Source: JAZKIX01 sp040384645 (GTDB taxonomy: Bacteria; Pseudomonadota; Gammaproteobacteria; Burkholderiales; Burkholderiaceae_D). From it: DNA of 64,000 nucleotides. The notes beneath the pieces were generated by a model, which saw only the letters and a program-made list of their open reading frames with translations, had not been told where the DNA came from and ran no database searches. Shown one piece after another: positions 44,571-52,693 of this stretch. The stretch lies in NCBI GenBank assembly GCA_040384645.1, contig JAZKIX010000115.1, positions 1 through 64,000 of the forward strand, read 5' to 3'. Each line of letters starts with the position of its first letter. Position 1 is the first letter of the stretch. The position numbers and the translations under genes are program-made.

Positions 44571-45107
44571 ATGCATCCATCCCAATGGCTCAAATTGATC
44601 GGCATTATCGTATTGTCGTTTATCGCTGGTTGGTTTTCCCATCAGATGCTTTTGCCGATCCTGCCGCCTGACGGGGATGTGCCGGCATCTATCGTGTCCG
44701 CACCACAGCGAGAAGTGAGTCAGGTGATCTATTCGGCTACGGCCAATACTGCCGAAGATCCGATGCGTATCTATAAGGTCACCGTGGTACAGGACACTGC
44801 GCCGTCACTGGTATTGGACGTGGCGTACCGTTATGCCGGTGACCCGCCGGCAGAGGAAGTGAAGATGTATGCCAATGTTAGCAATGGGCCGGCTTATCTG
44901 GGCGAGTTCCAAGTCAAAAAAGGCAGCAATACGGCGCGCATGTATATCAGGATTGTCGAGAGCGACATGAAGAAGCAAGAGTTGACGATGTTCGAAACCG
45001 ACGCAATCACTTTCCGGTTTGAGCATTATCCGCCGGGGAAATATAACGGCGTTTTGCACAAGACGATTGTGCCTTTCAAGAAAAACTGGTCTTTGTCACC
45101 ACCATGA
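44571..45107 (+). CDS. membrane-anchored hypothetical protein (paralogue A)
   Basis: 178 residues. One N-terminal transmembrane anchor (LIGIIVLSFIAGWFSHQML) leads to a beta-rich periplasmic domain (PSLVLDVAYRYAGDPPAEEV; RMYIRIVESDMKKQELTMFE). GGCGAACCTCC upstream gives a ribosome-binding site. The next gene, 19 bp downstream, has the same layout and a similar YRY-G strand pattern, so the two look like tandem paralogues in one operon. Function unknown. Confidence 0.78.
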   Translation: MHPSQWLKLIGIIVLSFIAGWFSHQMLLPILPPDGDVPASIVSAPQREVSQVIYSATANTAEDPMRIYKVTVVQDTAPSLVLDVAYRYAGDPPAEEVKMYANVSNGPAYLGEFQVKKGSNTARMYIRIVESDMKKQELTMFETDAITFRFEHYPPGKYNGVLHKTIVPFKKNWSLSPP

Positions 45108-45126
45108 TGTGAAGGAGTGCAGGTCA

Positions 45127-45654
45127 ATGAAAAAGGTTTGGGCATTGCTCTTGATGATTGCGGCGGGTGTGGCGTTTGCTGGCTATCGATATTTGTATCC
45201 GCAATTGACGGGGCCGCAGCGCATTGGCCAGTCATTGCAAAGCACGCAGGAAAATCATTTGGCGATGAAGTTGCCGCAATTGCGCACGCAGTCGGCAAGC
45301 GTCGTGGCCGAGTCCGACAATACGCTGGAGATTAGCTACCGATATCAAGGCCAAGCCAGCGAAACGGTCACCATTACGGCGTGTGGCACTGTAAGCTTTA
45401 AAGGCGTCTCGACGGCCTGGGGTTGCCGGCCCGTGATCGTGCCGGCGGGCGAGGGCAGTATCACTTTGTATTACCAGCTCGCTTCCAGCGGTCGCGAACA
45501 TGAGTGTTCCGATACCGTTGCCATGAATTTTTACGGACCGGATGGCAGCGTGTTTTACGAGCACGCTTTTGGACTGGAAAAAGTGTGGCACAAAACACCG
45601 GGATTATCGTCCTGGTATGACTTCCGCAAACATGGATGTCCGGCGTATAGCTAG
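45127..45654 (+). CDS. membrane-anchored hypothetical protein (paralogue B)
   Basis: 175 residues from MKKVWALLLMIAAGVAFAGY, with GGAG ahead of the ATG. It has a single hydrophobic anchor or signal, then an exported beta-rich domain with NTLEISYRYQGQASETVTI, two possible disulfide cysteines (ITACGTVSF... WGCRP) and another pair (HECSD, KHGCPAYS). It resembles the preceding protein in domain layout. I recognise no family; an immunoglobulin-like fold is only a guess from strand periodicity. Confidence 0.78.
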   Translation: MKKVWALLLMIAAGVAFAGYRYLYPQLTGPQRIGQSLQSTQENHLAMKLPQLRTQSASVVAESDNTLEISYRYQGQASETVTITACGTVSFKGVSTAWGCRPVIVPAGEGSITLYYQLASSGREHECSDTVAMNFYGPDGSVFYEHAFGLEKVWHKTPGLSSWYDFRKHGCPAYS

Positions 45655-45675
45655 ATACCTCACGTTACGAAAACT

Positions 45676-45780
45676 TCATTGGAAATAATGCTTCTTGCGT
45701 ACAGCGCTATGCGACCCGTATCCAAAGAACTGAGACGTTTTTTGCGATTGAGCCTTCTTGGCATAGACGTAGTTGACCAT
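45676..45780 (-). CDS. possible small ORF or gene remnant
   Basis: 34 codons, MVNYVYAKKAQSQKTSQFFG then YGSHSAVRKKHYFQ. The frame stays open well upstream (a SCGCKPVDAIWRIF and RYKFSSEYMV-like reading toward 45860) without a good start codon, as expected of the 3' end of a decayed gene. AT-richer than its surroundings. There is no ribosome-binding site I trust. Confidence 0.25.
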   Translation of the reverse strand: MVNYVYAKKAQSQKTSQFFGYGSHSAVRKKHYFQ

Positions 45781-45862
45781 GTACTCTGAAGAAAATTTAT
45801 ACCTAACTGCCAGTGGATTAAATATTCTCCAGATTGCATCTACAGGTTTACATCCACAGCTC

Positions 45863-46255
45863 TTAATCCAAAAGCTCAGCCGGAATATTCCCGCCGTTTT
45901 TAGCCAGCTTTTGCAACACCGTTTTATGCAGCCACATATTCATTTGCGCTGAATCTCCCATTTTGTCTGCTGGGCAATCCAGTTCGGCTGCCAGCTCTTT
46001 TCTGGCGGCCAGGCTGCTGTCGATACCGAGTAATTTCATCAGGTCGACGATGGAGGTTTTCCAGTTGAGTTTTTCGGCGTGTTGGCTGGCTAACTGCTCC
46101 AGCTTGGCAACCACGTCGACTTCGCTGATCGCGCTGGGGATGGGCGCTGCTGGTGCTGCGGGCGTTGTTGCGGCTGGAGCGGTGGCAGCGACTGCGTCGT
46201 CTTTTTTGTCGTCGCCAAAACCAAGTTTGGACAGAATATTGCTAAAGATACCCAT
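45863..46255 (-). CDS. DUF3597 domain protein
   Basis: 130 residues from MGIFSNILSKLGFGDDKKDD; the ATG 15 bases upstream is less likely. An Ala/Pro linker (about 28-45) connects the N-terminal helix to the DUF3597 domain (VDVVAKLEQLASQHAEKLNWKTSIVDLMKLLGIDSS). DUF3597 proteins are small helical proteins of unknown role, some LysM-linked. It is transcribed alone on the minus strand. Confidence 0.88.
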   Translation of the reverse strand: MGIFSNILSKLGFGDDKKDDAVAATAPAATTPAAPAAPIPSAISEVDVVAKLEQLASQHAEKLNWKTSIVDLMKLLGIDSSLAARKELAAELDCPADKMGDSAQMNMWLHKTVLQKLAKNGGNIPAELLD

Positions 46256-46614
46256 TTGCAGTTCCTTCAAGGTGTGGTTGAGTGATTGTTTTACATGGTC
46301 GATATTACGGTGATATGACCAGGCGAAGGGAATAATTTGAGCAAGTTTTACGCGAAATCAGTAAAAAATAGTGCCGTCCAGTAATGATGTTGAACAGGCG
46401 CATTTAATTCGCATATTAAATGCAGCCTTCGCGCTGCAATTTTGAAAGTACAAGGACATTTGCAAAGCAAATTTGCACAAGGCGCGCGCAACATGGAGAG
46501 TGGGAATGACGTACATAACCTGAATCTGATCAGGCTTTCGATATAGAGATGAAGCAAAAAATCGGGCATTGCCGATGGCAAATGCCTGATTCTGGCCGCA
46601 GCATTCCGAAAAAA
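46256..46614. other. intergenic stretch without a supported gene
   Basis: A small hairpin TGCAGC...GCTGCA at 46421-46438 is followed by ATTTTG on the plus strand. TTTGCAAAGCAAATTTGC near 46456 is a short palindromic run. No coding signal was accepted here. Confidence 0.5.
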
Positions 46615-47247
46615 TTAATACGCCACAGTCAGCACTTGCCGCGGATGTGCCCCAGTCTCCAATTCAGTGACAAAAGCGTCGGCGTAATCCGCGTACGAGA
46701 TTTTGCTATTTTTCTCGGCATCACTGATCAAGTTATCGGTACCGGTACGGAAAATGCCGACCTTATCGCCGGGGCCGATCAAGGCCGGTGGCGCGAAGAA
46801 AGTCCATGCCAGATCGGTCGCTTCGCGCAATAGCGCCAAAGCTTCGCCATGCGCCAGCGCATAGGGTTTGTACATGTCAGGGAAACCCGGCGCATTGACC
46901 AACTGCAGGCCGGGTGCCACCAGCAAATTGCCGGCGCCGCCGACCACCACCAGGCGTTTGATACCGGCAGCACGGGCGGCGGCGATCAATGCTTTGGTAA
47001 TTTGCGGCACCAGGGCTGCAGATTCTGGGCCAGGGCCGAAGGCGCTGGCAATGACATCGTGGCCTTGTACTGCCTTGCTCAGTGCCGCGACATCGAAGGG
47101 ATCGGCTTGCAGCGCGACCACGCCATCCAATTGGCTCGGCAGTTCTGCGCGCCGGGTAATGGCGCTGACGCTGTGTTTGCGTTGCAAGGCTTCTTGCGCG
47201 ATAGGGCTGCCGATATTGCCTGTTGCGCCGATGAGTGCGATTTTCAT
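46615..47247 (-). CDS. NAD(P)-binding atypical SDR (NAD(P)H-binding) protein
   Basis: 210 residues. The Rossmann N-terminus MKIALIGATGNIGSPIAQEA has the GxxGxxG motif; RLVVVGGAGNLLVAPG follows in the middle. It resembles the NmrA-like/YwnB class of NAD(P)-binding proteins, often redox- or quinone-linked. A 25-bp palindrome (47267-47291) precedes its start and resembles one before the upstream Rrf2 gene, indicating joint regulation. Substrate unknown. Confidence 0.88.
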   Translation of the reverse strand: MKIALIGATGNIGSPIAQEALQRKHSVSAITRRAELPSQLDGVVALQADPFDVAALSKAVQGHDVIASAFGPGPESAALVPQITKALIAAARAAGIKRLVVVGGAGNLLVAPGLQLVNAPGFPDMYKPYALAHGEALALLREATDLAWTFFAPPALIGPGDKVGIFRTGTDNLISDAEKNSKISYADYADAFVTELETGAHPRQVLTVAY

Positions 47248-47266
47248 GATGATTCCTTTAAGAATT

Positions 47267-47291
47267 ATATGTATCCGAATCGGTTACATAT
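47267..47291. promoter_or_regulatory. 25-bp palindromic operator upstream of the SDR gene
   Basis: ATATGTA-t-CCGA-a-TCGG-t-TACATAT is palindromic except at three central or flanking A/T positions. It shares ATGTrTC...GrTACAT half-sites with the palindrome at 47817-47837 before the Rrf2 gene. It is a likely binding site for that Rrf2 regulator. Confidence 0.65.
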
Positions 47292-47297
47292 TTATTT

Positions 47298-47322
47298 AAA
47301 ATAAAGAGCGAATTGTTCGCTC
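47298..47322 (-). terminator. Rho-independent terminator of the Rrf2 gene
   Basis: A perfect 7-bp hairpin GAGCGAA / TTCGCTC with a 3-nt loop is followed on the minus strand by TTTATTTT. It separates the Rrf2 transcript from the SDR promoter. Confidence 0.75.
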
Positions 47323-47383
47323 CCTTGGTTGTACAACGACGATTTACTGCGGGACTGGCAACACCTAATCCCCTTTTTTGCGA

Positions 47384-47803
47384 TTACTTTTGTTTTGCTA
47401 AAGACTGCACGATGTCTTGTACAGAGATGGCTGCGATGACTGCTTCCATCGATTGTTCCGCCTGCCCGATCACATCTTCCAATACTGCGGTGATGCCTCG
47501 CCCAACCGTGCACGCAGGATTGGGCGCGCTACTGTGTAATGCCAAAATCCCCGGCTCGTCCACCGCCCGATAAATCTGCAGCAAATTGATCTCCGCTGCA
47601 GGCCGGGCCAGCACAGTGCCGCCACTGCTACCCATGCTGGAACTGGTCAACCCCGCTTTGCCTAACATCGCCAGAATGCGCCGGATCATGGCCGGATTGG
47701 TATTCACGCTACCGGCAATATAGCTCGACGAAATAGGTTCCTTGCATAAGCTGAGCAAGGCCATGATGTGTACGCCGACGGCAAAACGATGACTGGTGTT
47801 CAT
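47384..47803 (-). CDS. Rrf2-family transcriptional regulator
   Basis: 139 residues with the winged helix of Rrf2 proteins (SSSYIAGSVNTNPAMIRRILAMLGKAGLTSSSMG, then GGTVLARPAAEINLLQIYRAVDE). The C-terminal half has only one cysteine (NPACTVGRGI), rather than the three that bind Fe-S clusters in IscR or NsrR. It is therefore more like YwnA-type Rrf2 regulators that sense by thiol chemistry. An operator palindrome lies 14 bp upstream, so autoregulation is likely; the SDR gene downstream is the probable partner. Confidence 0.9.
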   Translation of the reverse strand: MNTSHRFAVGVHIMALLSLCKEPISSSYIAGSVNTNPAMIRRILAMLGKAGLTSSSMGSSGGTVLARPAAEINLLQIYRAVDEPGILALHSSAPNPACTVGRGITAVLEDVIGQAEQSMEAVIAAISVQDIVQSLAKQK

Positions 47804-47816
47804 GCAATTCCTTGAT

Positions 47817-47837
47817 ATGTGTCTATTATAGATACAT
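47817..47837. promoter_or_regulatory. palindromic operator upstream of the Rrf2 gene
   Basis: ATGTGTCTAT-T-ATAGATACAT is a 21-bp palindrome with a single mismatch, 14 bp before the Rrf2 start codon. Its half-sites match those of the 47267-47291 palindrome. Confidence 0.65.
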
Positions 47838-48052
47838 ATGAAATTTCTGCAAGGCTTTTTTTGAAGTCGGCTGTTTCAAGTTCACTGTTTGTCGCTGGTC
47901 CATAGGCGCGGCATTCTGAGTGAGGTCGGCTTAATCATCAAAATGTTGCCCTATATCCAGGCTAGAGCTTAAGCTACGGCCTGTAGGAAAAACAAAATGT
48001 GCCAGATGTAATACAGCCAATCAATTCAACGTCTCAACCTCGCAGAATTAAT

Positions 48053-48742
48053 ATGAACCACAGCGCGTCAGCAGTAACCGGGCCATCAGAAGGCGAATTG
48101 TTCAGGAAAATACTTGGCACGGAATGGCAAAAACTCCATCCCGATATCCAAGCCCGTTTCGCCAAGAATCCAGCGCCAGGTAGGCCGCTGTATTACCGCG
48201 GCGCCTTGAGCGAGTTATCCTGTTCCCGCTTCGGCAAACTGCTTGGTTATTTGACGATGCCGATGATCAAAGGCGCGCTGATTCCATTCAGCGATGCTAA
48301 TTTTCCGGTCGATATCGAGGTCTATTCCAAACCGGATTGTGCCTTTATTTTCAAGCAGCGCATTTATCGCCTGCATGGGCGCAAGCCGATTCAATTTACC
48401 TCGTATATGCGGGAGAGCGAAAAGGGCGAAGTGCTGGAATACGTCGGCATGGGCTTGGGCATGAAGCTGCTATTGCGAGTACAGGAAGGCAATTTGTACT
48501 TCACCAGCGATGGTTATTTCTTGGATGTTTTTGGCTGGCGGATTCCCTTGCCAGGCTTGCTGACGCCGGGCAAAACCTTTTTATGCCATCGCAATGACAG
48601 CGCCAGCCAGTTCAATATCCGCATCGAAATCAAGCACGCCGTGTTCGGCACCACCTTTACCCAGGTCGGCGTATTTAATGAACTTGAGACGAGTAGCACG
48701 TCGTCACCAAACACCGTCTTGGCTGAACAGGCGGTCGCATGA
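48053..48742 (+). CDS. DUF4166 domain protein
   Basis: 229 residues from MNHSASAVTGPSEGELFRK; a GTG 54 bases upstream is also in frame. DUF4166 features are LHPDIQARFA, LYYRGALSELSCSRFGKLLG and GMGLGMKLLLRVQEGNLYFTS. Its stop overlaps the ATG of the TIGR01777-type gene (ATGA), so the two are translationally coupled. DUF4166 is commonly found fused or linked to such SDR-like proteins. The function is not established. Confidence 0.88.
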   Translation: MNHSASAVTGPSEGELFRKILGTEWQKLHPDIQARFAKNPAPGRPLYYRGALSELSCSRFGKLLGYLTMPMIKGALIPFSDANFPVDIEVYSKPDCAFIFKQRIYRLHGRKPIQFTSYMRESEKGEVLEYVGMGLGMKLLLRVQEGNLYFTSDGYFLDVFGWRIPLPGLLTPGKTFLCHRNDSASQFNIRIEIKHAVFGTTFTQVGVFNELETSSTSSPNTVLAEQAVA

Positions 48743-50229
48743 ATACGTCTTTACTGGCATTGCAATTGATGGCGGCACAAGGCATTCTTGGTGCTTTCGA
48801 TACTTTGTATCACCATGAACTGACCGAGGCATTGCCGCAGCGGCGCACGGCACGCAAGGAATTGACGATCCATGCGGTGCGCGCCTTAATTTACAGCGTC
48901 TTATTTATCGGTTTGTCAGCATGGGAATGGCACGGCGTTTTTGCACTCGCCCTGTTGGCGATATTCGGGGTCGAGATCGTGTTGACACTCTGGGATTTTG
49001 TGATCGAAGACAAAACCCGCTTGTTGCCGCCAACCGAGCGTGTGACGCACACGATCTTGGCGATGAATGGCGGCGCCTTTGTTGCCTTGCTAGCGCTCAA
49101 TTGTCCCGATTGGTGGGCGCAGCCCACAGGTTTTGTATGGCAACCCCAAGGCTGGCTGAGCGTATTTTTGGCCATCTGCGGGGTTGGCGTTGGACTATCG
49201 GGCTTGCGCGATGCTTTGGCTGCAGTCCAGCTTGGCAAACAAGAAAGAAGCGATCACGCCACTGCACCGATCCGTTTTGGTGCACAGGCTGAGCATGTCT
49301 TGGTGACCGGCGCCACTGGTTTTATCGGGCAACGATTGGTGTACGCATTGCTCGCCGATGGCCAGATCGTCACGGTGTTGAGCCGCAATCCCAAGCAAGC
49401 TGCGTGGCTGTTCGAGGGCCGGGTGCGCTGTATTGCCAGCATGGCCGAGTTGGCGCCATCGCAGCGGATCGACGTCATCATCAATCTGGCCGGTGCACGC
49501 ATTCTTGGGTGGCGCTGGACTGCAGCACGCAAAAAAATTCTGCGCGATAGCCGGGTCAATCTGACCGTCCAGATCGTGCAATGGATTGCGCAAGCCGATC
49601 ACAAACCGCGCTTGCTGATGTCGGCCTCGGCGATTGGCTATTACGGCATTCAGGCGCAAGGTGACGATACCGGATTGGTCGAAGACAGCGCGCCGCAATC
49701 GATTTTCATGTCGCTCCTATGTCAGGAGCGCGAGGCTGCGGCGCAGCCGGCCACAGCCTATGGCGTAGCGGTGGCGAACTTGCGTTTCGGCCTGGTGCTG
49801 GGGCGGCAGGGCGCATTGCCGATGATGTTGTTGCCAATCAAGCTGGGTATAGGCGGCCCTTTGGGCGGCGGCAGGCAATGGCTTTCGTGGGTCCATATCG
49901 ACGATGTATTGCGTGGTATGGCGCATATTTGGCAGCTACCGGTACCGGCTGATACGCAATCTGTTGTCCAATCTGCCACTCCATCCGGCGCCTTTAACTT
50001 CACTGCCCCAGAGCCAGTGGTGCAAAAAGAATTTAGCCAGATTGCAGCTCAGGTCTTGCATCGCCCCAGTTTTTTTCCAACGCCCGGCTTACCGATGCAG
50101 CTAGCGATGGGCGAACAAGCCGATCTGTTGCTGGAAGGGCAGCGCGTATTGCCGCAGCGTTTGTTAGCGCAGGGCTTTGAATTCCGCCACCCGACCTTGC
50201 GCGGGGCTTTGAAAAATCTATTGGATTAA
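48739..50229 (+). CDS. TIGR01777-family SDR/epimerase with N-terminal membrane domain
   Basis: 496 residues. Residues 1-165 contain four or so transmembrane helices (MAAQGILGAFDTLYHHE; ALLAIFGVEIVLTLWDFVIED). The rest is the YfcH/SulA-like epimerase domain: VLVTGATGFIGQRLVYAL (about 188-205), VIINLAGARILGWRWTAARK, MSASAIGYYG and WLSWVHIDDVLRGMAHIW. The membrane module fused to the epimerase, coupled to DUF4166, suggests a membrane-associated enzyme of unknown substrate. Confidence 0.9.
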   Translation: MNTSLLALQLMAAQGILGAFDTLYHHELTEALPQRRTARKELTIHAVRALIYSVLFIGLSAWEWHGVFALALLAIFGVEIVLTLWDFVIEDKTRLLPPTERVTHTILAMNGGAFVALLALNCPDWWAQPTGFVWQPQGWLSVFLAICGVGVGLSGLRDALAAVQLGKQERSDHATAPIRFGAQAEHVLVTGATGFIGQRLVYALLADGQIVTVLSRNPKQAAWLFEGRVRCIASMAELAPSQRIDVIINLAGARILGWRWTAARKKILRDSRVNLTVQIVQWIAQADHKPRLLMSASAIGYYGIQAQGDDTGLVEDSAPQSIFMSLLCQEREAAAQPATAYGVAVANLRFGLVLGRQGALPMMLLPIKLGIGGPLGGGRQWLSWVHIDDVLRGMAHIWQLPVPADTQSVVQSATPSGAFNFTAPEPVVQKEFSQIAAQVLHRPSFFPTPGLPMQLAMGEQADLLLEGQRVLPQRLLAQGFEFRHPTLRGALKNLLD

Positions 50230-50280
50230 CTCCCGCAAGGCATAGCCTCTACAGACTGCAGATTTGTCTGTTTTTAGGTA

Positions 50281-50360
50281 AAAAATACTCCCGGGTGTAT
50301 TTTTAAAGGCGCTTTAAATACGTGCGGGAGCGGCATGGTTTTGCCATATACCCCCAATAT
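50281..50360 (+). repeat. dispersed 5'-hairpin/GCGGG/ATACCCCC element, copy 7
   Basis: The 5' hairpin is AAAATAC-T-CCCGGG-T-GTATTTT. ATACT is at 50285, GCGGG at 50324 and CCCCC at 50351 (spacing 39 and 27). It starts 52 bp past the TIGR01777 stop, on the same strand as both neighbouring genes. The rest of the 385-bp gap (to 50614) contains no supported gene. Confidence 0.85.
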
Positions 50361-50614
50361 TCGCATAAAACAGCAGGTGTGAATGACTTGGAATTCGCCA
50401 TCGCAAGTCTTTTGAAGTCAGCCACATACCAAAAAATAGCCACTTTTATCATTCTGGAACTTCGTAAGCGCTTGTTTTACAAGGAAAAAAATTTCGCCCA
50501 GCGCTTCCTATTCCGTCTCTATCAATCAGGAGGCAATCCGATCTGCAGCTCGCTATGGTGTAAGCGATTCAGCCTTGTTTAGGCTACTTACAAATAAATT
50601 TTAGTGGAGCTTTG

Positions 50615-51373
50615 ATGGCGATCGATTATCGTGTTTTTTTTATTGTGCTGATCGTAAAAGGCTTGCTCAATCATCCGGTTCTGGCCACCTTCATCATTAT
50701 TTTTGCGGTATGGATCGGATTTCGCGCAAGCCGGAAATGGCATCTTGCCACGCTGGGGCGAACCATTGTGAGCCGGCTCGTGATCGTTGGTGGAGTGGTG
50801 GCAGTAATCGGTGTGGGCGGCTTGGTATTAGGCGGATACGATTTCAAGATCCAGATGAGGGACATGGTTTCTTGTTTTACTGTCGAAGAGCAGGCAACCG
50901 ACTTGATTCTCAAGTCGGGCAAACCAGATCGATTCCAGTTGGCGATGCAATTAGCCAGGCAACACCTGGAATGCAAAGATTTGTCGGAATCGGCCTTGCG
51001 TGTGATGTCGTTCGCCGATGCCAATCAGCAATTCTCTCCCTCTGATCTGGCCGCCGCCGATCAAATATTAAAGCAACTCTACCCTACGGCCAGCATTTGC
51101 AGCGGCAATGGCCGTGACGATGCGGTTGCCGCCATCCACATCGGCCGGCATGGCATCGATAGCTTGCGTGAAGCGCTCGATGCCAGAGACGCGGCTGGCC
51201 AAACGTGTTGGGGACTGCAAGCCTATTTCACGAAATTCGGCCAGCTATGCCAGGGAAAATGGCGCGATCAATGTGCCGCCGCACTACCACGTGAACGACT
51301 GGCCGCCTTGAAATCGGATCCGGCTTTAGGCGGGCCGGTGAAGGATTTGATGCAAAAGGTCTGGCCTGAGTGA
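50615..51373 (+). CDS. hypothetical membrane-anchored protein
   Basis: 252 residues from the ATG at 50615. Two N-terminal hydrophobic segments (VLATFIIIFAVWIGF and LVIVGGVVAVIGVGGLVLGG) precede a soluble, Cys-containing helical domain (QLAMQLARQHLECKDLSESALRVMS; TCWGLQAYFTKFGQLCQGKW). The helical repeats are vaguely TPR/Sel1-like, but I recognise no family. Confidence 0.7.
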   Translation: MAIDYRVFFIVLIVKGLLNHPVLATFIIIFAVWIGFRASRKWHLATLGRTIVSRLVIVGGVVAVIGVGGLVLGGYDFKIQMRDMVSCFTVEEQATDLILKSGKPDRFQLAMQLARQHLECKDLSESALRVMSFADANQQFSPSDLAAADQILKQLYPTASICSGNGRDDAVAAIHIGRHGIDSLREALDARDAAGQTCWGLQAYFTKFGQLCQGKWRDQCAAALPRERLAALKSDPALGGPVKDLMQKVWPE

Positions 51374-51403
51374 GAAGTGACGAAGAGCGAATCGGCCAGA
51401 CCT
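51357..51403. terminator. convergent stem-loop between the hypothetical and OYE genes
   Basis: A perfect 10-bp inverted repeat AGGTCTGGCC / GGCCAGACCT with a 27-nt loop straddles the stop of the plus-strand gene and ends 15 bp before the minus-strand stop. It could end transcription from either side, though no long T-run follows. Confidence 0.4.
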
Positions 51404-51417
51404 ATTACTTTGGAAAA

Positions 51418-52530
51418 TTAGCGTTGGCCGATTTTTGCATCCTTGAACAAATCGCTTAGGCCACGCGGCTGCGAGCGCCAATATTGCGGTGGTGCCTCCA
51501 CTTGTGCGCCAAGAGCAGCGGCTGCATGCCATGGCCAGCGTGGATCGAACAACATGCCGCGTGCCAGCGCCACCAGGTCGGCGTGGCCTGCGGCGATGAT
51601 CGATTCGGCTTGTTCTGCTTCAGTGATCAAGCCAACGGCGATAGTGGGCAAGCCGGTTTGGTCGCGGATCCTTTCTGCAAACGCAATTTGATAGTCACTG
51701 TCGGAAGGAATTTTTTGCAGCGGTGACAGGCCGCCGCTGGTGATGTGGGCAAACGCGCAGCCGCGCTCACGTAAGGCTTGGCCGAGGACGATACTTTGTT
51801 CGATATCCCAGCCGCCTTCGACCCAATCGGTGCCGGAAATGCGTACGCCTACCGGCATCGGATCTGGCACGGCGGCGCGGATGGCGTCGAACACTTCCAA
51901 CGGAAAGCGCAGCCGGTTTTGCAGTGATCCGCCGTACTCATCGCTACGTTGATTCGACAATGGCGAGAGGAACTGATGCAGCAAATAGCCGTGCGCCGCA
52001 TGCAGTTCGATGGTGTCGATGCCGAGCCGGTGCGCACGTCGTGCGGCATCGGAAAATTTGTGTAACACGCGTTGTAAGCCAGCACGGTCCAGTGCCAGCG
52101 GTGGCGCTTCGCCCTGCTTGTACGAGAGCGCGGACGGTGCCAGCGGGTGCCAGCCGCCTTGTTCCGGCGCGATCAACTGACCGCCTTCCCACGGCACGTT
52201 GCTGGACGCTTTGCGCCCTGCATGCGCGAGTTGGATCGCAATTGGCACGGCCGAATATTGACGGATTGCGACCAATACTTTTTGTAATGCAGCTTCGTTC
52301 GCATCGGACCAAAGTCCCAGGTCTGCTGGCGAGATGCGCCCTTCAGCTTCGACGGCGGTGGCTTCGATAATCAACAAGCCGGCACCGGACAAGGCAAGCT
52401 GGCCTAGATGTATCAAATGCCAATCGGTAGCATCGCCGTTATCGGCCGAATACTGGCACATCGGTGCGATCACGATGCGATTTTTTAAGTGCAACTGACC
52501 GATAGAAAATTCCGAAAAAAGGTGTGTCAT
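51418..52530 (-). CDS. old yellow enzyme-family NADH:flavin oxidoreductase (YqjM/NamA class)
   Basis: 370 residues, FMN-binding TIM barrel. VIAPMCQYSADNGDATDWHLIHLGQLALSGAGLL includes the YqjM-type Cys and the flavin loop. The substrate His pair is in IELHAAHGYLLHQFLSPLSNQRSDEYGGS, and GHADLVALARGMLFDPRWPW is the phosphate site. Such enzymes reduce activated alkenes and nitro compounds with NAD(P)H. It lies alone. Confidence 0.93.
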   Translation of the reverse strand: MTHLFSEFSIGQLHLKNRIVIAPMCQYSADNGDATDWHLIHLGQLALSGAGLLIIEATAVEAEGRISPADLGLWSDANEAALQKVLVAIRQYSAVPIAIQLAHAGRKASSNVPWEGGQLIAPEQGGWHPLAPSALSYKQGEAPPLALDRAGLQRVLHKFSDAARRAHRLGIDTIELHAAHGYLLHQFLSPLSNQRSDEYGGSLQNRLRFPLEVFDAIRAAVPDPMPVGVRISGTDWVEGGWDIEQSIVLGQALRERGCAFAHITSGGLSPLQKIPSDSDYQIAFAERIRDQTGLPTIAVGLITEAEQAESIIAAGHADLVALARGMLFDPRWPWHAAAALGAQVEAPPQYWRSQPRGLSDLFKDAKIGQR

Positions 52531-52693
52531 TTTTTGCTCGCTATTCCTTTGTTATGCGCCTTGGTTTAAGGTCTTTTGTTTTTTGTATGCCAATATTTGA
52601 TTATCGGGCCATTTTCCGGTGTAGGGTTCGCGCTTCAATCGCGATCAACTTTTGGGATTGTCGCGTGTCACCTTTTTAACGCATACTGGCGCC

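Noticed and set aside
46348..46581. 77-codon minus-strand frame in the SDR/DUF3597 interval
   Set aside because: No start signal, cysteine/arginine-rich random-like composition, and overlap with small palindromes.
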